Source: Gliomastix tumulicola
Lineage: Eukaryota > Ascomycota > Sordariomycetes > Hypocreales > Bionectriaceae
Length of the DNA stretch: 64,000 nt
Direction of reading: 5' to 3'
Assembly: GCA_001599755.1 (NCBI GenBank)
Contig: BCHX01000004.1
Coordinates: forward strand, 1,364,001 to 1,428,000
In this document: one piece after another, positions 52,708 through 63,869 of the stretch
Position numbering within the stretch: the stretch's first letter is position 1
Layout of the letters: the number at the start of each line of letters is the position of its first letter
Program-made: the position numbers and the translations under genes
Notes under the pieces: model-generated
Database searches by the model: none
The model's input: the letters and a program-made list of their open reading frames with translations, nothing else
What the model was told of the DNA's origin: nothing

Positions 52708-54017
52708 TCATGACTTAGAAATCGACCCTTCTCTCTCCTTTACATAGCTCATCGGCCAGGATGACCCTTCCCGACAAGCCGGGGAGCTTTGAAGAATTTC
52801 CCCCAAGATGTGGGAAGCCCATCCTTCCAAGAACCAGTAGCGGCTTACTGTCTGCAAGAGAACACAGAAGTGAGCCAACATGAGTAAAGCGATAGGATCT
52901 TTCTGGTTGAGGCCGTCGACAAAGGAGTCGTCGAGTTGGTAGATCCATGAGAAGATGACTTGCATCTTTCCCTCGACATCCAACTTTGCATGAGATCCAG
53001 TGGTAAAGGTTGACTCGTAGCAGCGTTGCAGCTCCTCGTAATTGTGTACATAGGCCTCTCGAAGCTGCCGTTCCTCATGGCGCGCTATGAGGCCGGATAT
53101 TTTATTCAGCGATGACTGCCAATCCTCGACTTCACCCGCCGGTAGCGCGTTGGAGGTGGGACTCATTGCTGCGGCGCCCTTGCCGCCATCTCGGTCATCC
53201 TTCGCGTCATCCTTCCCCGGGACGTAGGGTGCCAGCGCGCCCGAAAAGATACAGGGCCAACCTATCTTGGTGATGACGAGCCTCACTCCACGAAGTAGGG
53301 ACAGCCAGGGTACTTGCCCATTGCCCGCGACGAGGAGCATGTTCCCTGGACATGGACCTTCCGCAAATGCCGTCAAGCACACGAGCATGGCCGTGACATA
53401 TAGGGCAGGGCCATTCTCGGGATCGAGGCTTTGAACAAGGATCGTAGCCGATGGCAGTGCCACCGTCATGTGCCGCTCGGCTAGTGTGAGGAACCTCGGA
53501 GCCTCGGACGGCTTAGTCTTGACAAGGTGGTAGGACGACAAGGCTAGGACGAGACTGAGAACACCGGGGTGCTGGAACCCAAGGCGAGGGATGCCCTCGC
53601 TCCAGAGCTTGTTTTCGTCTTCCAGAGTCGCCGCAGTGCTGGTCATATAGTTGTGGAATAATTCAATATCGTCCACGTTGAGACTGCCAGTGGGAGATGG
53701 ACTTGACGCGGTGCTGGCTGATGTGAGGCGTAGTTGTTCGGCGAAGGAAGCCCAATCATTTCGAGGCCGTCCCTTTCGAGACCCTGTAGACGGGGGAAGA
53801 GAGGTGCTACGCCTCTTTGATAAAGCTGCAGGCGCATAATCACATGAGACGCCGAAGCGAATGCAAGTGTTGCACTCTGGTTTTGATTCGTCGCACTGAA
53901 CGAGCGTAAGTCAGCATCGGCTACGCCTTCGGGGAGGCAGACACCCTTCCTTACCTTTACTTTGCGCCGCTTGCAGGTCTGGCAACCCAGGCGCGATTTC
54001 TTGTGGGGTTTCCGCAT
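52708..54017 (-). CDS. Zn2Cys6 transcription factor (sterol-uptake-control-like zinc cluster)
   Basis: Two exons, 54017-53955 and 53895-52708, encode 416 residues. The zinc cluster has Cys 12, 15, 22, 29, 32 and 39 (GCQTCKRRKVKC, then C-N-T-C). The only intron falls directly before the third Cys. The stretch SRLGCQTCKRRKVKCDE is typical of the Upc2/sterol-uptake-control subgroup of fungal zinc-cluster proteins. The C-terminal region (DIELFHNYMT, LWSEGIPRLGFQHPGVLSLVLALSSYHL) matches that group as well. Divergent from the RTA1-family gene; control of it is a reasonable inference, and RTA1 proteins are linked to sterol and lipid stress. Confidence 0.9.
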
Positions 54018-54639
54018 CTCTTGGGCTGTAGTGCGCTGCAGAGAAAGGTAGAGAGACGGCCTTATAAAATCGCCTCACCTGGTCGATCCTCTTTGATGGG
54101 GTGAGATACCCCTGATCAGAGGACCCGATGCCGCATCAGGGCTTACGCGTCAGTGCGGACGAAGTGACTACGTGATACAAAAAGCTCAGATTTGATTTTT
54201 CGCCAAATGAGGACCAATAAGAACGAAGCTGTTCAGTAACAGCAAGGAGGGAGAAGAGGCCCGTGGTGACGAAGTCGAGGATGTGGTTAGATTTTTCGGA
54301 CAAAACGCGTAAAATATCTGATTGGATAGTGGAAGAGAAAAGGTGGAGATCAAGCGCCGAGTCGCGCATCTTGCTATCAAACGATACGAGTGTCGAAGGA
54401 CAGGAAATAATGCTAGCGGCGGGACTCTATTCGTAATGAGGCTGTGTTTCTCTGCCGCGAATCAGACCGGGAGGCTTGAAGTTTCAACCCATTTCTCGCT
54501 TTCTTTCAGGGGCTAGTGCCGCCTGCCTAATGATTCACCAGCTGGCAGTGTCATCCACACAGAGCGAGCACCAACCCACGACGATATTCATAGCCCATGT
54601 GGCACCCTGAGATGGACTGCGGGCATGAAACCCCACAGC

Positions 54640-54659
54640 TTTACGCTTCTAAGCGTAAA
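54640..54659. promoter_or_regulatory. Inverted repeat TTTACGCTT-CT-AAGCGTAAA
   Basis: Perfect 9-bp arms with a 2-bp spacer, about 175 bp upstream of the RTA1-like start and about 620 bp upstream of the regulator. Symmetry suggests a dimeric DNA-binding protein. Confidence 0.5.
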
Positions 54660-54715
54660 AGATGCTATTGGCCCGTTGAAGTCCAGCTCGCGTCCACCGA
54701 TCAATGGTGAGAAGC

Positions 54716-54722
54716 TATATAT
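54716..54722 (+). promoter_or_regulatory. TATA box of the RTA1-like gene
   Basis: TATATAT about 110 bp upstream of the ATG. Confidence 0.4.
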
Positions 54723-54832
54723 CTACGATAACATACCTTGGTCATGCTTCCAGCTTCAGTCCCCTTCAGTGATCATTGAACTTTGAACTCCTCTCTACTC
54801 AACGACCAGAACCTCTAACTGAAATCGCAGCA

Positions 54833-55693
54833 ATGGGCCTCGTTCACTTTGAAGACGGCGTGGTCGTGTACTACCCCTACGTACCGTCATATGGGGCCGG
54901 CGTTGCTTTCGTGGTCTTGTTCGCCGTTGCGACTGTCTGCCATATTGGAATGATGAGCTGGCTGAAGACATGGTATTTCATCCCGATGATCTTGGGCGGT
55001 ATATGTAAGCGCATCCCAGTACCCAGCCCAGCCGTATGTGCTCGCTCTGCCGAAACTGACCATTCCCCTTCCTCAGGCGAGATATTCGGTCACTACGGCC
55101 GAGCATGGGCCGCCAGTCTTCCCAACTCGCCCAAGCCGTTCATGCTGCAGCTGATGCTCATCCTCGTCGCGCCCGTGTTCCTCACGGCCACTGTCTACGT
55201 CACCCTCGGCAAACTTCGCCAGGCCATGTTCGGGACGCCCAAACGGCGGTGCAGCTCCACCGCGTTCTTTGTCATGACCGACGTCGTCGCCTTCTGCACC
55301 CAGATCGGCGGGTCTCTCGTGCAGGTGACCGGCAGCCTCAAGATCATGAAGATAGGAGACCGCGTCGTGCTCGGCGGCCTTTCCTTTCAGCTGGTGGCCA
55401 TGTTGATATACCTATACCTCGTGTTTCGGTTCTACCAGGTCGCTGCTCGCAGGGTCTTTGGCGAGCGCTGGAGGCGCCAGGTCCTCATGCTCGCGGTCTG
55501 TGTCGTATGCATCTGGGTGCGCAATCTGGTGCGGATGATTGAGTTTGCGCAGGGATTCTATGGGTTCATCAGCCAGAACGAGGCCATGCTGTACATCTTT
55601 GACTCGTTTCTGATGCTTGTCGTGTTGGGCATCTTTGCTGTTCTCCATCCGGGCCTTTTTGTTCGGAAGTACTCTGGAGAGGTAAAGGGGTAG
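54833..55693 (+). CDS. RTA1-family seven-helix membrane protein
   Basis: Two exons, 54833-55004 and 55077-55693, encode 262 residues. The family features are a first helix GVAFVVLFAVATVCHIG, and ICEIFGHYGRAWA created by the splice. LMLILVAPVFLTATVYVTLGKL and FFVMTDVVAFCTQIGG follow, then IWVRNLVRMIEFAQG and LHPGLFV near the end. Family members are linked to resistance to sterol and lipid toxicants (Rta1, Rsb1) and lie in the plasma membrane. The 72-nt intron is a multiple of three and stop-free, so an unspliced message would encode a 24-residue insertion. Divergent from a zinc-cluster regulator. Confidence 0.9.
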   Translation: MGLVHFEDGVVVYYPYVPSYGAGVAFVVLFAVATVCHIGMMSWLKTWYFIPMILGGICKRIPVPSPAVCARSAETDHSPSSGEIFGHYGRAWAASLPNSPKPFMLQLMLILVAPVFLTATVYVTLGKLRQAMFGTPKRRCSSTAFFVMTDVVAFCTQIGGSLVQVTGSLKIMKIGDRVVLGGLSFQLVAMLIYLYLVFRFYQVAARRVFGERWRRQVLMLAVCVVCIWVRNLVRMIEFAQGFYGFISQNEAMLYIFDSFLMLVVLGIFAVLHPGLFVRKYSGEVKG

Positions 55694-56315
55694 CTCATGC
55701 GAATTACTGCCGCTCTTCCTGAATGGTTCGGCATACCACGGCACGTAACAACCTTATCATAGGCTACTGTGGCATTCTATCATGGTACTACTCATCATGG
55801 ATACTAAATACGCCAGCAGATATCTGTCTTATTGCTGCTAGGTGTAGTTGAGGAAAGATTTCCAGATTAGAAAACGACGATCAATCCCCCTACGTATCTG
55901 GGGGAACGAGCTTCGCACCATCGGAGACAAGAGGCGCTGAATAAGAACCAGTGAAGCCTCAAGAAAAGAAAGCATCATGACCCTGCTCATTTAAAGTCGA
56001 AGACGCATGCCTAAATCTCGTACTCAACGAAGGTGAAGAGAAATCTGGAGAGCAGACACAATATGATGATGACTGGGTGACTGAGTAATCATCATTTTGG
56101 AATATATCTTCTTCTTCACCCCTTGCCCGTCAATTTAGCTCTTCGGTCAATTCTGATACCCAAGGTTTTCTACAACATTTCTTTTTCCCAGTAAAGATAT
56201 AATACGCACACCCTATTGAATCCTGGAAAGTTGTCTTAGCAAGCATCCCATAAATATAGGGGGAGGGAATGCATACCGCGGTTGCGGAAACAAAGTCATC
56301 AATATCACCCACCAC
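55694..56315. other. Intergenic
   Basis: AT-rich 3' region between the RTA1-like gene and the small secreted ORF. I see nothing to report. Confidence 0.55.
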
Positions 56316-56519
56316 TTAGTCGTTGTCGTCTTCGACGGCATCAGCGTTAGGAAAGTCGATAAGGATCCCACGGGCCTTTAAGTTCACATGACGGTCTGCG
56401 GCGTCGGCGTCACATGCAGTAGCGCGAACCGTCCTGCCGTCGTTGTTGGGGATATCTTTGGGAACGACGCCTGCTGTTGCAACAGCGACCAAGGCGGCGA
56501 GGATAGTAGAGGACTTCAT
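56316..56519 (-). CDS. Putative small secreted protein
   Basis: A 67-residue frame from the ATG at 56519. It starts MKSSTILAALVAVATAG, a convincing signal peptide, followed by a short hydrophilic mature part with a single Cys and an acidic end (DAVEDDND). No family is recognised. It stands alone in about 1.8 kb of otherwise empty DNA. Support is the signal peptide and plausible codons; an ORF of this length can occur by chance, and further exons are possible. Confidence 0.42.
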   Translation of the reverse strand: MKSSTILAALVAVATAGVVPKDIPNNDGRTVRATACDADAADRHVNLKARGILIDFPNADAVEDDND

Positions 56520-57494
56520 CTTGTGTGACGCTTTCGTTGCGTATTTACGTCGGTGTGTTTTGTTGATAGCACTGATACGGGGTTTTGGGCACACGAATCG
56601 CCCTAATGCAAAGGCAGCGGCCCGTCCCAACTTATAATCGTTCAACCTAACTTTGTGTAGGGGGTTGGATGCCCAACACAGCCCTACCATTCACATTCCA
56701 CTCTGAAACATCCATCGTCCTCCCAGTGAGGTCACCGACACCTGATATCCGTTGTACCTAGTGTGACTGGAATGTGTGCACAAGACGTCATCACGTCACC
56801 TTCGTAGACATTGCATGCCAAGATGAACGCAAAGAACCCAGTTTCACAACTAGGCAGGCTGAGACAGTAGGTCAAAGCGATGACATGATGGCCATGGCCG
56901 GCATTCTTTGTCATCATCTTGACAAGACACGAGTTACTAGCCGGCTGAGCCTCGAACGGGGGATGGATCGGTGGTGAGGAACGTGAGATATGGCTGTAAG
57001 AGCGCTCATCCAGCTGGCCATTCCGCGCCTTGTGCTACGAGCAACATACATATAAAACCGTGCAACCAGCTAAGATCGCCTTACAGATGCTAGTCCCAGG
57101 GCAACAACGTAAAGGATCTAATGGCGCGACTGAGCGCTATCTGTGGAACCTGTCTACTAACATGACCTTACGATCCCAATTCCATGAGTGCGTCACCACG
57201 ATGATCGAGACAGCCAGCGTCCTTGACATATTTCGGCTCCACGAGACGCACACCACAGATTTGAAAATATACATGATAGCCTTTGATAGTATCCTCGAGA
57301 TTGAACACAGTCACATAGTGGATTTTGGTCTTTTATTGCCCTCCCCGACCACTCAAGTGGACACGGCTCGAGAAGAAGATATGAAACACACGCCATCATT
57401 ACGATCACAGCCGCTGGATTCTTCCACTTCGTCCCAGCTCAGTTCATTGTCTGGGAACATTGATTTGATAGCAAATTGTAACGCGTGGGTTACA
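56520..57494. other. Intergenic
   Basis: Nearly 1 kb upstream of the small secreted ORF and downstream of the aminotransferase. An open frame at 57030-57650 on the plus strand overlaps the aminotransferase end and has no protein character. Confidence 0.55.
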
Positions 57495-58848
57495 TCACAC
57501 TGTTCGGACAGTCTCGTCAAGAGCAGCAGCAAACCTCCCCACGTTTCCCTCGTTCAGCCCGGCAATGGAGATGCGCGACGTCTCTGCCATGTAGACGTGA
57601 AATCTGGCTATTCGACACGGTTTAGCATTCATGGCCGCGACAGAATTTGACTAGGTTGACATACCTTCCAAGTGTCGGACCTGGGCAGCAGAGATGCCCG
57701 TAAATCCAAACATGCCACTCTGCTTGATGATAAAAGACCAGTCTCCAGGGGTCTGTAGCTTCTGCAACTCCTCATATAGTCTCTTCCGCATGGATCGAAT
57801 GCGTCCCGACATGGTCAAGAGGTCTTTGGCCCACTGCTCCCGAATGGACGGCTCTCCCAGCACCTTGGCGGCGATCCGTGCTCCGTAGGCAGGCGGATTC
57901 GATACAGTCGAGCGCTGTGCGTTCTCCAGGATCGATTCGGTAGTCTGGGCCAGAGCAGCTGATGGGAGGACAAAGGCCACCGCTCCGACTCTCTCGCCGT
58001 AGAGGCCCATGCTCTTGGCAAAGGAGAGACACACGGCGGCCTCTAGACCCAGGTCCTCGACAAGGTAGCGGATCGCCCAAGCATCCTCGTCGACGTTGCC
58101 CGAATTGAAGCCGAGGTAGGCCGAGTCAAAGACGGGGAAGAGATTACGCTCTATCACTGCGTCGGCGACAGCCTTCCACTGCTCCTGGGACGGGTCGTAA
58201 CCCGACGGATTATGGGCGCAGGCGTGAAGCACGACGGTCGATGATGGCTCGGCCGAGCGAAGGGCAGACAGATACGCGTCGAAGTCCAGGGTGCCATCTG
58301 GCTTGACGTAGGGCAGTTTCTCGACGCGGAAGCCCTGGGAGCGGAAGAGAAGCTCATGGTTTGACCAGGTCGGATCTGTAATGTAGACGACGCGTGTATC
58401 CGGGGTGACTTTCTTGATGACAAGCGCCGCGAGGAGCAGGGAGCCGGTGCCAGAGATGGATTGGCACGAGGCAATCTTGAACGAGGTCAGCAGTCAAGCA
58501 GCGAATACTGCGCGCACTCGGTTAGGCCAAGCTCAGAAGCATACGCACCCTGTTCTCCTTGAAGGCCTTCGTCCCCTCAAACACGAGTTTCACGGCCTCA
58601 TCACGTAGTGGCTTGAAGCCAGCGATAGGAAGATACTCGTGACCTGTCTCGCCCAGTGATTCCTCAGCCATTCTCACCGAAGGCAGGATCCAGGGCTGAC
58701 CGTTCTCATCGCGATACGTGCCCTGGCCAAGATTGATCTTGTCGGGATTGGGGTCGGCGTTGAGGCGCCTTGTCACCTCGAAGATCGAGTCACGAGGGAT
58801 GGGCTGGGCATCGGCGAAGAGCGACTTGGTCTGGTTTATGGAAGACAT
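57495..58848 (-). CDS. Aspartate aminotransferase (class I PLP enzyme)
   Basis: Three exons, 58848-58549, 58475-57665 and 57607-57495, encode 407 residues. The final splice joins HLE to ARFHVYMAETSRISIAGLNEGN, the expected end of the family. INLGQGTYRDENGQPW is the N-terminal substrate segment. LHACAHNPSGYDP binds the cofactor phosphate side. SFAKSMGLYGERVGA contains the PLP Lys and the Arg-bearing stretch typical of eukaryotic aspartate aminotransferases. Reaction: L-aspartate + 2-oxoglutarate to oxaloacetate + L-glutamate. There is no obvious mitochondrial presequence, so it is likely cytosolic or peroxisomal. A second, divergent copy of a housekeeping enzyme is possible, since HNPSGYDP differs from the usual HNPTGVDP. 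Confidence 0.9.
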
Positions 58849-59277
58849 TTTGATAGAATGGATGATAGGGGCTGCATTGCTTGGAAAAATGAAGGAATCC
58901 AGCGTCATCGTGAGACCGGGATCGGAGGGAAGAGGGAGGAGATTTTGGTCAGTGTGCTGGTGGGTCATCTCGGCTCCTACCCGAGACACCAACTGGGAAG
59001 ACTCATCGTTCCTTAATTCAGTGACAAATATCTACCTCTTTTTTTTTTTTTACGTTATCAATACACTAGCTGGAAGCAATAGAACAATAGAGAGGAGGAA
59101 AAATGAAAGCAGACGCAAATGAAACAGGACCCTGAATGAACATCCCACAGGGAATCAAACGTTAAACTCCGATGGTGTTGTGTCGACTCCAATAGTAGGA
59201 ACCGCCATGAGTTCAGCTCGTCCGACTTGTCGGATCAAAAGTTCTGCTGCGGAATATTGGGAGCTCTCACTAAGATC
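58849..59277. other. Intergenic between aminotransferase and GH3 gene
   Basis: Holds a T run near 59039-59051 and otherwise nothing recognisable. Confidence 0.55.
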
Positions 59278-61743
59278 TTAGAGCATGCTGAACTCTCTCT
59301 CCACATGGATGTCCCTCGAGCTCAGGCCGACCATGAACGTGAACGTACCACTTGGGATCACCCACTGATTCTGGGCCTCGTCCCAGTAGCTCAAGTCCCT
59401 CCTCATTAAGTCAAACCCGACCTCAGCAGCCTCACCGGCTTCAATGTGTACCTTCTCAAACCCCCTCAGCACTTTGACAGGCGTCTTGTCGGGGGTGCTG
59501 TCCTGGGGGAAAGCCACGTACAGCTGCGGTATAGCTGTCCCAGCCACTCCTCCGGCGTTCGTCACCCTGACGGTAGCGGATGCCACCGAAGCCCAGAGAT
59601 CTCTCAGGCCTCCAGGGGCGACGCCCTTGCACTTGTCCGGGGTAGCGGTGATGTTGCCTTTCACATGGACCTCGATGTCCTCGATCTGGAACTCCGTGAA
59701 GCTGAGGCCAAATCCAAATTCGAATTGGGGCACGATCTCATTGGCGTCAAAGTGTCGATAGTCGATCAGCTGTCCCTCTTCAAAATCGGCGTGCCATGCA
59801 TCCGGATCAGTGACGGGCTGGGAAAGGTTGACAATGGCCGGGCCGTAGTCCTCCTCAGCCTTGGGAATCGTGTAAGGCAGGCGGCCGGACGGCTCGGTGG
59901 CACCCCAGAGAACATCGACGATGGAGTTGCCGATCTCCTCACCGGGGTAGTGGGCTGAGAGGATCGCCGTCACGTTCTCGTTGTCGGCCCAGGGCATCGC
60001 GACCACGCCCGGTCCGTGGACGACGACCACCGAGTTGGGGCACAGCGCCGCCGTGCTCTCGACAGCAGCCGTGGCGTTCCAATCGAGATCAATGTGCTTC
60101 CTGTCCCGGCCCTCGGTGGCGAAGGTCTTGAGGAAGAGGAGGCAGACGTCGGGGATGGGGTAGATGGTCCTGAAGCGGCCATCCGCTATCTCGTCGTTGT
60201 CGAGCAGAATCTGGGCACGACCGCCGTATCCTTCAATGTACTTTTGCAGGGCGTCCAGGGGAGTGACCAGATTCGTATGTCGCACCGTGCCGGAGCCGCC
60301 GCCGACGTCAACAGTGCCCATCTCGAAGCCGTCGTTCTCGCCGTAGTCTCTGAATACAGATCCGATGGTAGGGTAGGGCAGGCCGTTGCCGAACAAGCCC
60401 ACTTCGGTGACCTTCTTCAAGGGGAGAGTGTTGTCGACGTTCTTGAGCATTACAGTCGCCGCCGCACCGAGTTCCCTGATGAGTTTCGCGTGGTTGCCGC
60501 GGACATCACGAGCGGGAACCATTTCGTATCCCAGGGGATTCGACCTGTGACCGTATTGGTACGCTGAGAATATCGGCCCGCTTGACGGATCCAAAGCCGG
60601 GAAGTCCTCGTCTTGATGCAAGTAGAAGTACGGTGTCATGACCCGTGCCACCATATCATCGAGACGGTCTTCCGACACGCTGCCGTTTCGGACAGCGCTC
60701 AGCAGATGTTCGCCAAAGTAATGCGGGCCGGCCAGTGCGCTGACATTCCCGGGCATCTCGAGGTCAAGACCTCCGTTGGCGAACTCGGATGTGCCGTGCG
60801 TCGCATACCAGTCCGACACGACATAGCCCGGGAACGCCAGATCGTCCTTGAGGATTGACAGGACGCTGGGATTCTCGCAGGCATACAAGCCATTGACACG
60901 GTTGTACGAGCACATGATGCTTGCCGTGCCAGCTCTCACCGCGTTGGCAAATGGCCAGACGTAGTACTCGTGGAGGGTGCGGTTGTCGATGTTGGACGAG
61001 ATCGCTTCGATGACGGTACCGTCTTCGTTCGTGGTCGACGTTCGCTGGGTTTCTTGCTCGTTGCCAATGTAATGTTTAGAGCAGGCTTGTACACCGGCGG
61101 ACTGGATGCCTAGCACAGACGCGTTCATGGCCACGCCGGCGAGGTAAGGATCTGGGCCGAAGCTCTCCCAGTTACGACCGCCACGGGCATGGCGGCCCAT
61201 AGGACCAGCTGAGGGACTTGCCAAATAGCATGTTAACAAGCCACCGGAAGCTGCAGGTGATTCAAATCTTACCCTAGATGGACATGAGCCCCCTTGGCCC
61301 TGAATTCCTCCCCAAGGGCAACTGCACGTCGGTACATTAGATCTCGGTCCCAGCTTGCAGCCGCAGTGATGCCAGACGCAAACACGCTCACGCCATCGGA
61401 TCGAGCGTAGCCGGCAGGACCGTCAGAGTAGCAGATTCCCTTGAAATCCAGCCTGGGGATGGCACCGACTGAACCGACGCATTCGAGACTGGGCTGACTG
61501 TAGCCACCACTGACGACACCAATCTTCTCGTTCAGTATGAGTTGCGAAGCGAACTCGCTGGCACGATGAGAGGCCTCGTCCCATTCTATATGGCAAGCGT
61601 GATCAGAAGTCCGTGAGGTGAAGACGGGCGGAGGCTTTGAGGTACGTACCAGACGGTTGTTGGCTGCTTGGCAATTCCCGAGCAAGGGCTGCCAGACCCA
61701 GGGTCAGGGTGACCACAAGTTTATCCAAGTAACGAGAGTACAT
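59278..61743 (-). CDS. Secreted GH3 beta-glucosidase
   Basis: Three exons, 61743-61650, 61585-61273 and 61216-59278, encode 781 residues. A signal peptide is present (MYSRYLDKLVVTLTLGLAALA). CYSDGPAGYA and GRNWESFGPDPYLAG are GH3 N-domain signatures, KHYIGNEQE is the conserved loop, and GYVVSDWYATHGT contains the nucleophile Asp. The second alpha/beta domain runs to the WGATEPSGRLPYT segment, and a fibronectin-III-like domain ends the protein (LRGFEKVHIEAGEAAEVGFDL). It removes terminal beta-D-glucose from cello- or related oligosaccharides outside the cell. A strong TATA box lies about 70 bp upstream. The neighbouring GH1 enzyme would complete the job inside the cell. Confidence 0.93.
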
Positions 61744-62429
61744 CGATGCGATGAAGAGGATAATGCTGAGAAGGTGATGAGCCTGGAGAACACCGGCACT
61801 CTCCCTCGTGGTATATATATAAGCTACTGTATGTTAACACTACCATCATGCAACTCTACCCCCCTCCCCCAAAAATAATTACAAGTCGCACAAGCAACAA
61901 TCGCAGGGCCGTGGCGCGTCGACGGACAAGCGGCTTAGCACATACGACGCTCGTACAGTCCAATGCAATGCCTCGCATGTCTACCCCAGTACGCATCGGT
62001 ATTTACATCGCGGGGCTTCCTGCAACCCGTCGATAGCCCCCGCAAACGAGTTCTACGAGGGCATTGCAAAAAGAAGGGCCGACTTTTGGTGGCAGTGTCC
62101 GTTCCAACCTACCTAAATGGAGTGGGCATCCCCAGACAACCCCACCAGGATCGAACGCGAGAGAGCGAGTGAACAATACGAGTCAAGATGGTTAGTCGTA
62201 ATTCATGAATAGCACTAGGTACAGGTTCGCTTTCTTCGTTCCCGAGAGTACGGATGAGACGTCCGTGAAAAGACATACATAGGCGGGGCGTATCCTCAGG
62301 CTGCTCTACCGGACGACGAGTATCCAGTATATCAGGAGCTTCAGGGGTAGTTTGGATTTGTCATTCAAAATAAGTCAATTCCTCTCCGTGGGGAACTAAT
62401 TCAAGCTTTATTTGCTGGCGATCAAGTGT
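61744..62429. other. Promoter of the GH3 gene and 3' side of the GH1 gene
   Basis: The TATA box at 61812-61822 is the only clear feature. Confidence 0.6.
61812..61822 (-). promoter_or_regulatory. TATA box of the GH3 gene
   Basis: An 11-bp alternating TA element about 70 bp upstream of the start codon. Confidence 0.5.
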
Positions 62430-63869
62430 TTAAAGTAATCCTTCAAGAAATACGCCGATTGTTTGGCACGATTGTTTGGCATATCGTGGCTTGTCTGGCT
62501 TATCAAAGTCGACCCATGTCAGGCCAAACCGAGACGTGTAGCCGAGAGACCACTCCCAGTTATCGAGGAAGCTCCAGGCAAAGTAGGACCGAATGTCGAC
62601 GCCCTCCAGTCGAGCCTTGGCGACCTCGCCAATGTACGCCTCAAAGAAGGCGATCCGATCCGGATCTTGCAGCACGTGCTGGGTGTCCTCCGGAGACGCA
62701 CTGCCATGCTCACCCTTGACCGTGGTGCCGTTCTCGGTGATGAAGATGGGCAGCTTATACCGACCCCAGATATACCGAAGCAGCTTCGCCCATCCCTGGG
62801 GGTTCACGCGCAGCCAGTGAGTGTCCGTCTCGAGACCGCGAGACTGCCCGGCCTTGTTCTCGTCGAGAAACTGCACGTTGCCGCGGTAGTCCCAGTGCTC
62901 GTCGGGTTCGTCCAGGTGACGAGCGAAGAAGGTTGTGTACGAGTTCATGCCGTAGAACTCAGAGCTCCCTCGGACCAGCTGCTTCTCCTCCTCTGTGAAG
63001 CGTGGGAGAAGCGAGCCGAGCTGCTCCCGCATAGACGCAGGGTAGTCGCCGTCGTCGCCGTAGACTGGCTCGGCGAACCATCCAATCTCAAAGTCCCTGC
63101 CGCGCTGCGCCGCTTCGACGTCCCTGGGGTCATTCTCATCCCACGGCTCGTACCAGTTTCTGTCCAGCGTGATCATGATGTGACTCTGTTGACGAGGCTG
63201 GAACTCGGACTTGTACATGGTGCAGACGTGGCCGTGGGAGACGAGCTGGGAGTGCGCGACCTTGTAGGCGTCTGGCTTGGACTTGATACCTGGGGCGTTC
63301 CGGCCCTGTATGTAGCCGGCGCGAGCGGACAGGCCCGGCTCGTTGTACGTGATCCAGTATCTGACCCGGTCGCCGAATCTCTCGAAGCACAAACGCGCGT
63401 AGCGGACAAAGTCGGCCGTGAAGCGCTCCTTATCTACCATCCCGCCGTACCTGTCGAGCAGTTCCTGCGGCAGATCCCAGTGGTAGAGAGTCACGAACGG
63501 CTCGATGTCGTTGCTCCTCAGCTCATCTATGATGTTGTTGTAGTATTTGACTCCGGCCTCGTTGACGGGGTCTTCTTTCCCGCCGAGAGGAATGAGCCGG
63601 CTCCAGGCGATGGAGAACCGGTACGCTTTGGCGCCGTACTCCTTCATGCGGGCGTCTTGTTTCCACAGCTCGTAGGACTTGCACGTGTCCTCGCAGTTCG
63701 TCCCGTCGCGGACCTTGCCCGGAGCGCTGCTGAAGACGTCCCAGATGGACGGGCCCTTGCCGTCGGAATTCCAGTCGCCTTCGATCTGGGGGGCGGCCGT
63801 CGCGTATCCCCAGTGGAAGTCGGCAGGCAAAACGGCCCGGAGTTCAGGGTCAAATGTCGAGTAGTTCAT
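62430..63869 (-). CDS. Intracellular GH1 beta-glucosidase
   Basis: Intronless, 479 residues from MNYSTFDPELRAVLPADFHWGYATAA. WITYNEP holds the acid/base Glu and IFITENG the nucleophile Glu. ATAAPQIEG and YRFSIAWSRL are further GH1 signatures, and WSFLDNWEWSLGY is the usual aglycone-side segment. No signal peptide, so it acts on imported cellobiose-like sugars in the cytosol. A longer in-frame start at 63938 exists but the added residues are not family-like. The high GC of third positions creates a long spurious frame on the other strand. Confidence 0.93.
   Translation of the reverse strand: MNYSTFDPELRAVLPADFHWGYATAAPQIEGDWNSDGKGPSIWDVFSSAPGKVRDGTNCEDTCKSYELWKQDARMKEYGAKAYRFSIAWSRLIPLGGKEDPVNEAGVKYYNNIIDELRSNDIEPFVTLYHWDLPQELLDRYGGMVDKERFTADFVRYARLCFERFGDRVRYWITYNEPGLSARAGYIQGRNAPGIKSKPDAYKVAHSQLVSHGHVCTMYKSEFQPRQQSHIMITLDRNWYEPWDENDPRDVEAAQRGRDFEIGWFAEPVYGDDGDYPASMREQLGSLLPRFTEEEKQLVRGSSEFYGMNSYTTFFARHLDEPDEHWDYRGNVQFLDENKAGQSRGLETDTHWLRVNPQGWAKLLRYIWGRYKLPIFITENGTTVKGEHGSASPEDTQHVLQDPDRIAFFEAYIGEVAKARLEGVDIRSYFAWSFLDNWEWSLGYTSRFGLTWVDFDKPDKPRYAKQSCQTIGVFLEGLL

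Larger units (their letters stand above)
54018..54832. other. Divergent promoter, Zn2Cys6 regulator / RTA1-like gene
   Basis: Contains the inverted repeat at 54640-54659 and a TATA box at 54716-54722. No gene supported. Confidence 0.6.

Noticed and set aside
57030..57650. A 206-residue plus-strand frame
   Set aside because: Overlaps the last exon of the aminotransferase and shows no protein-family character.
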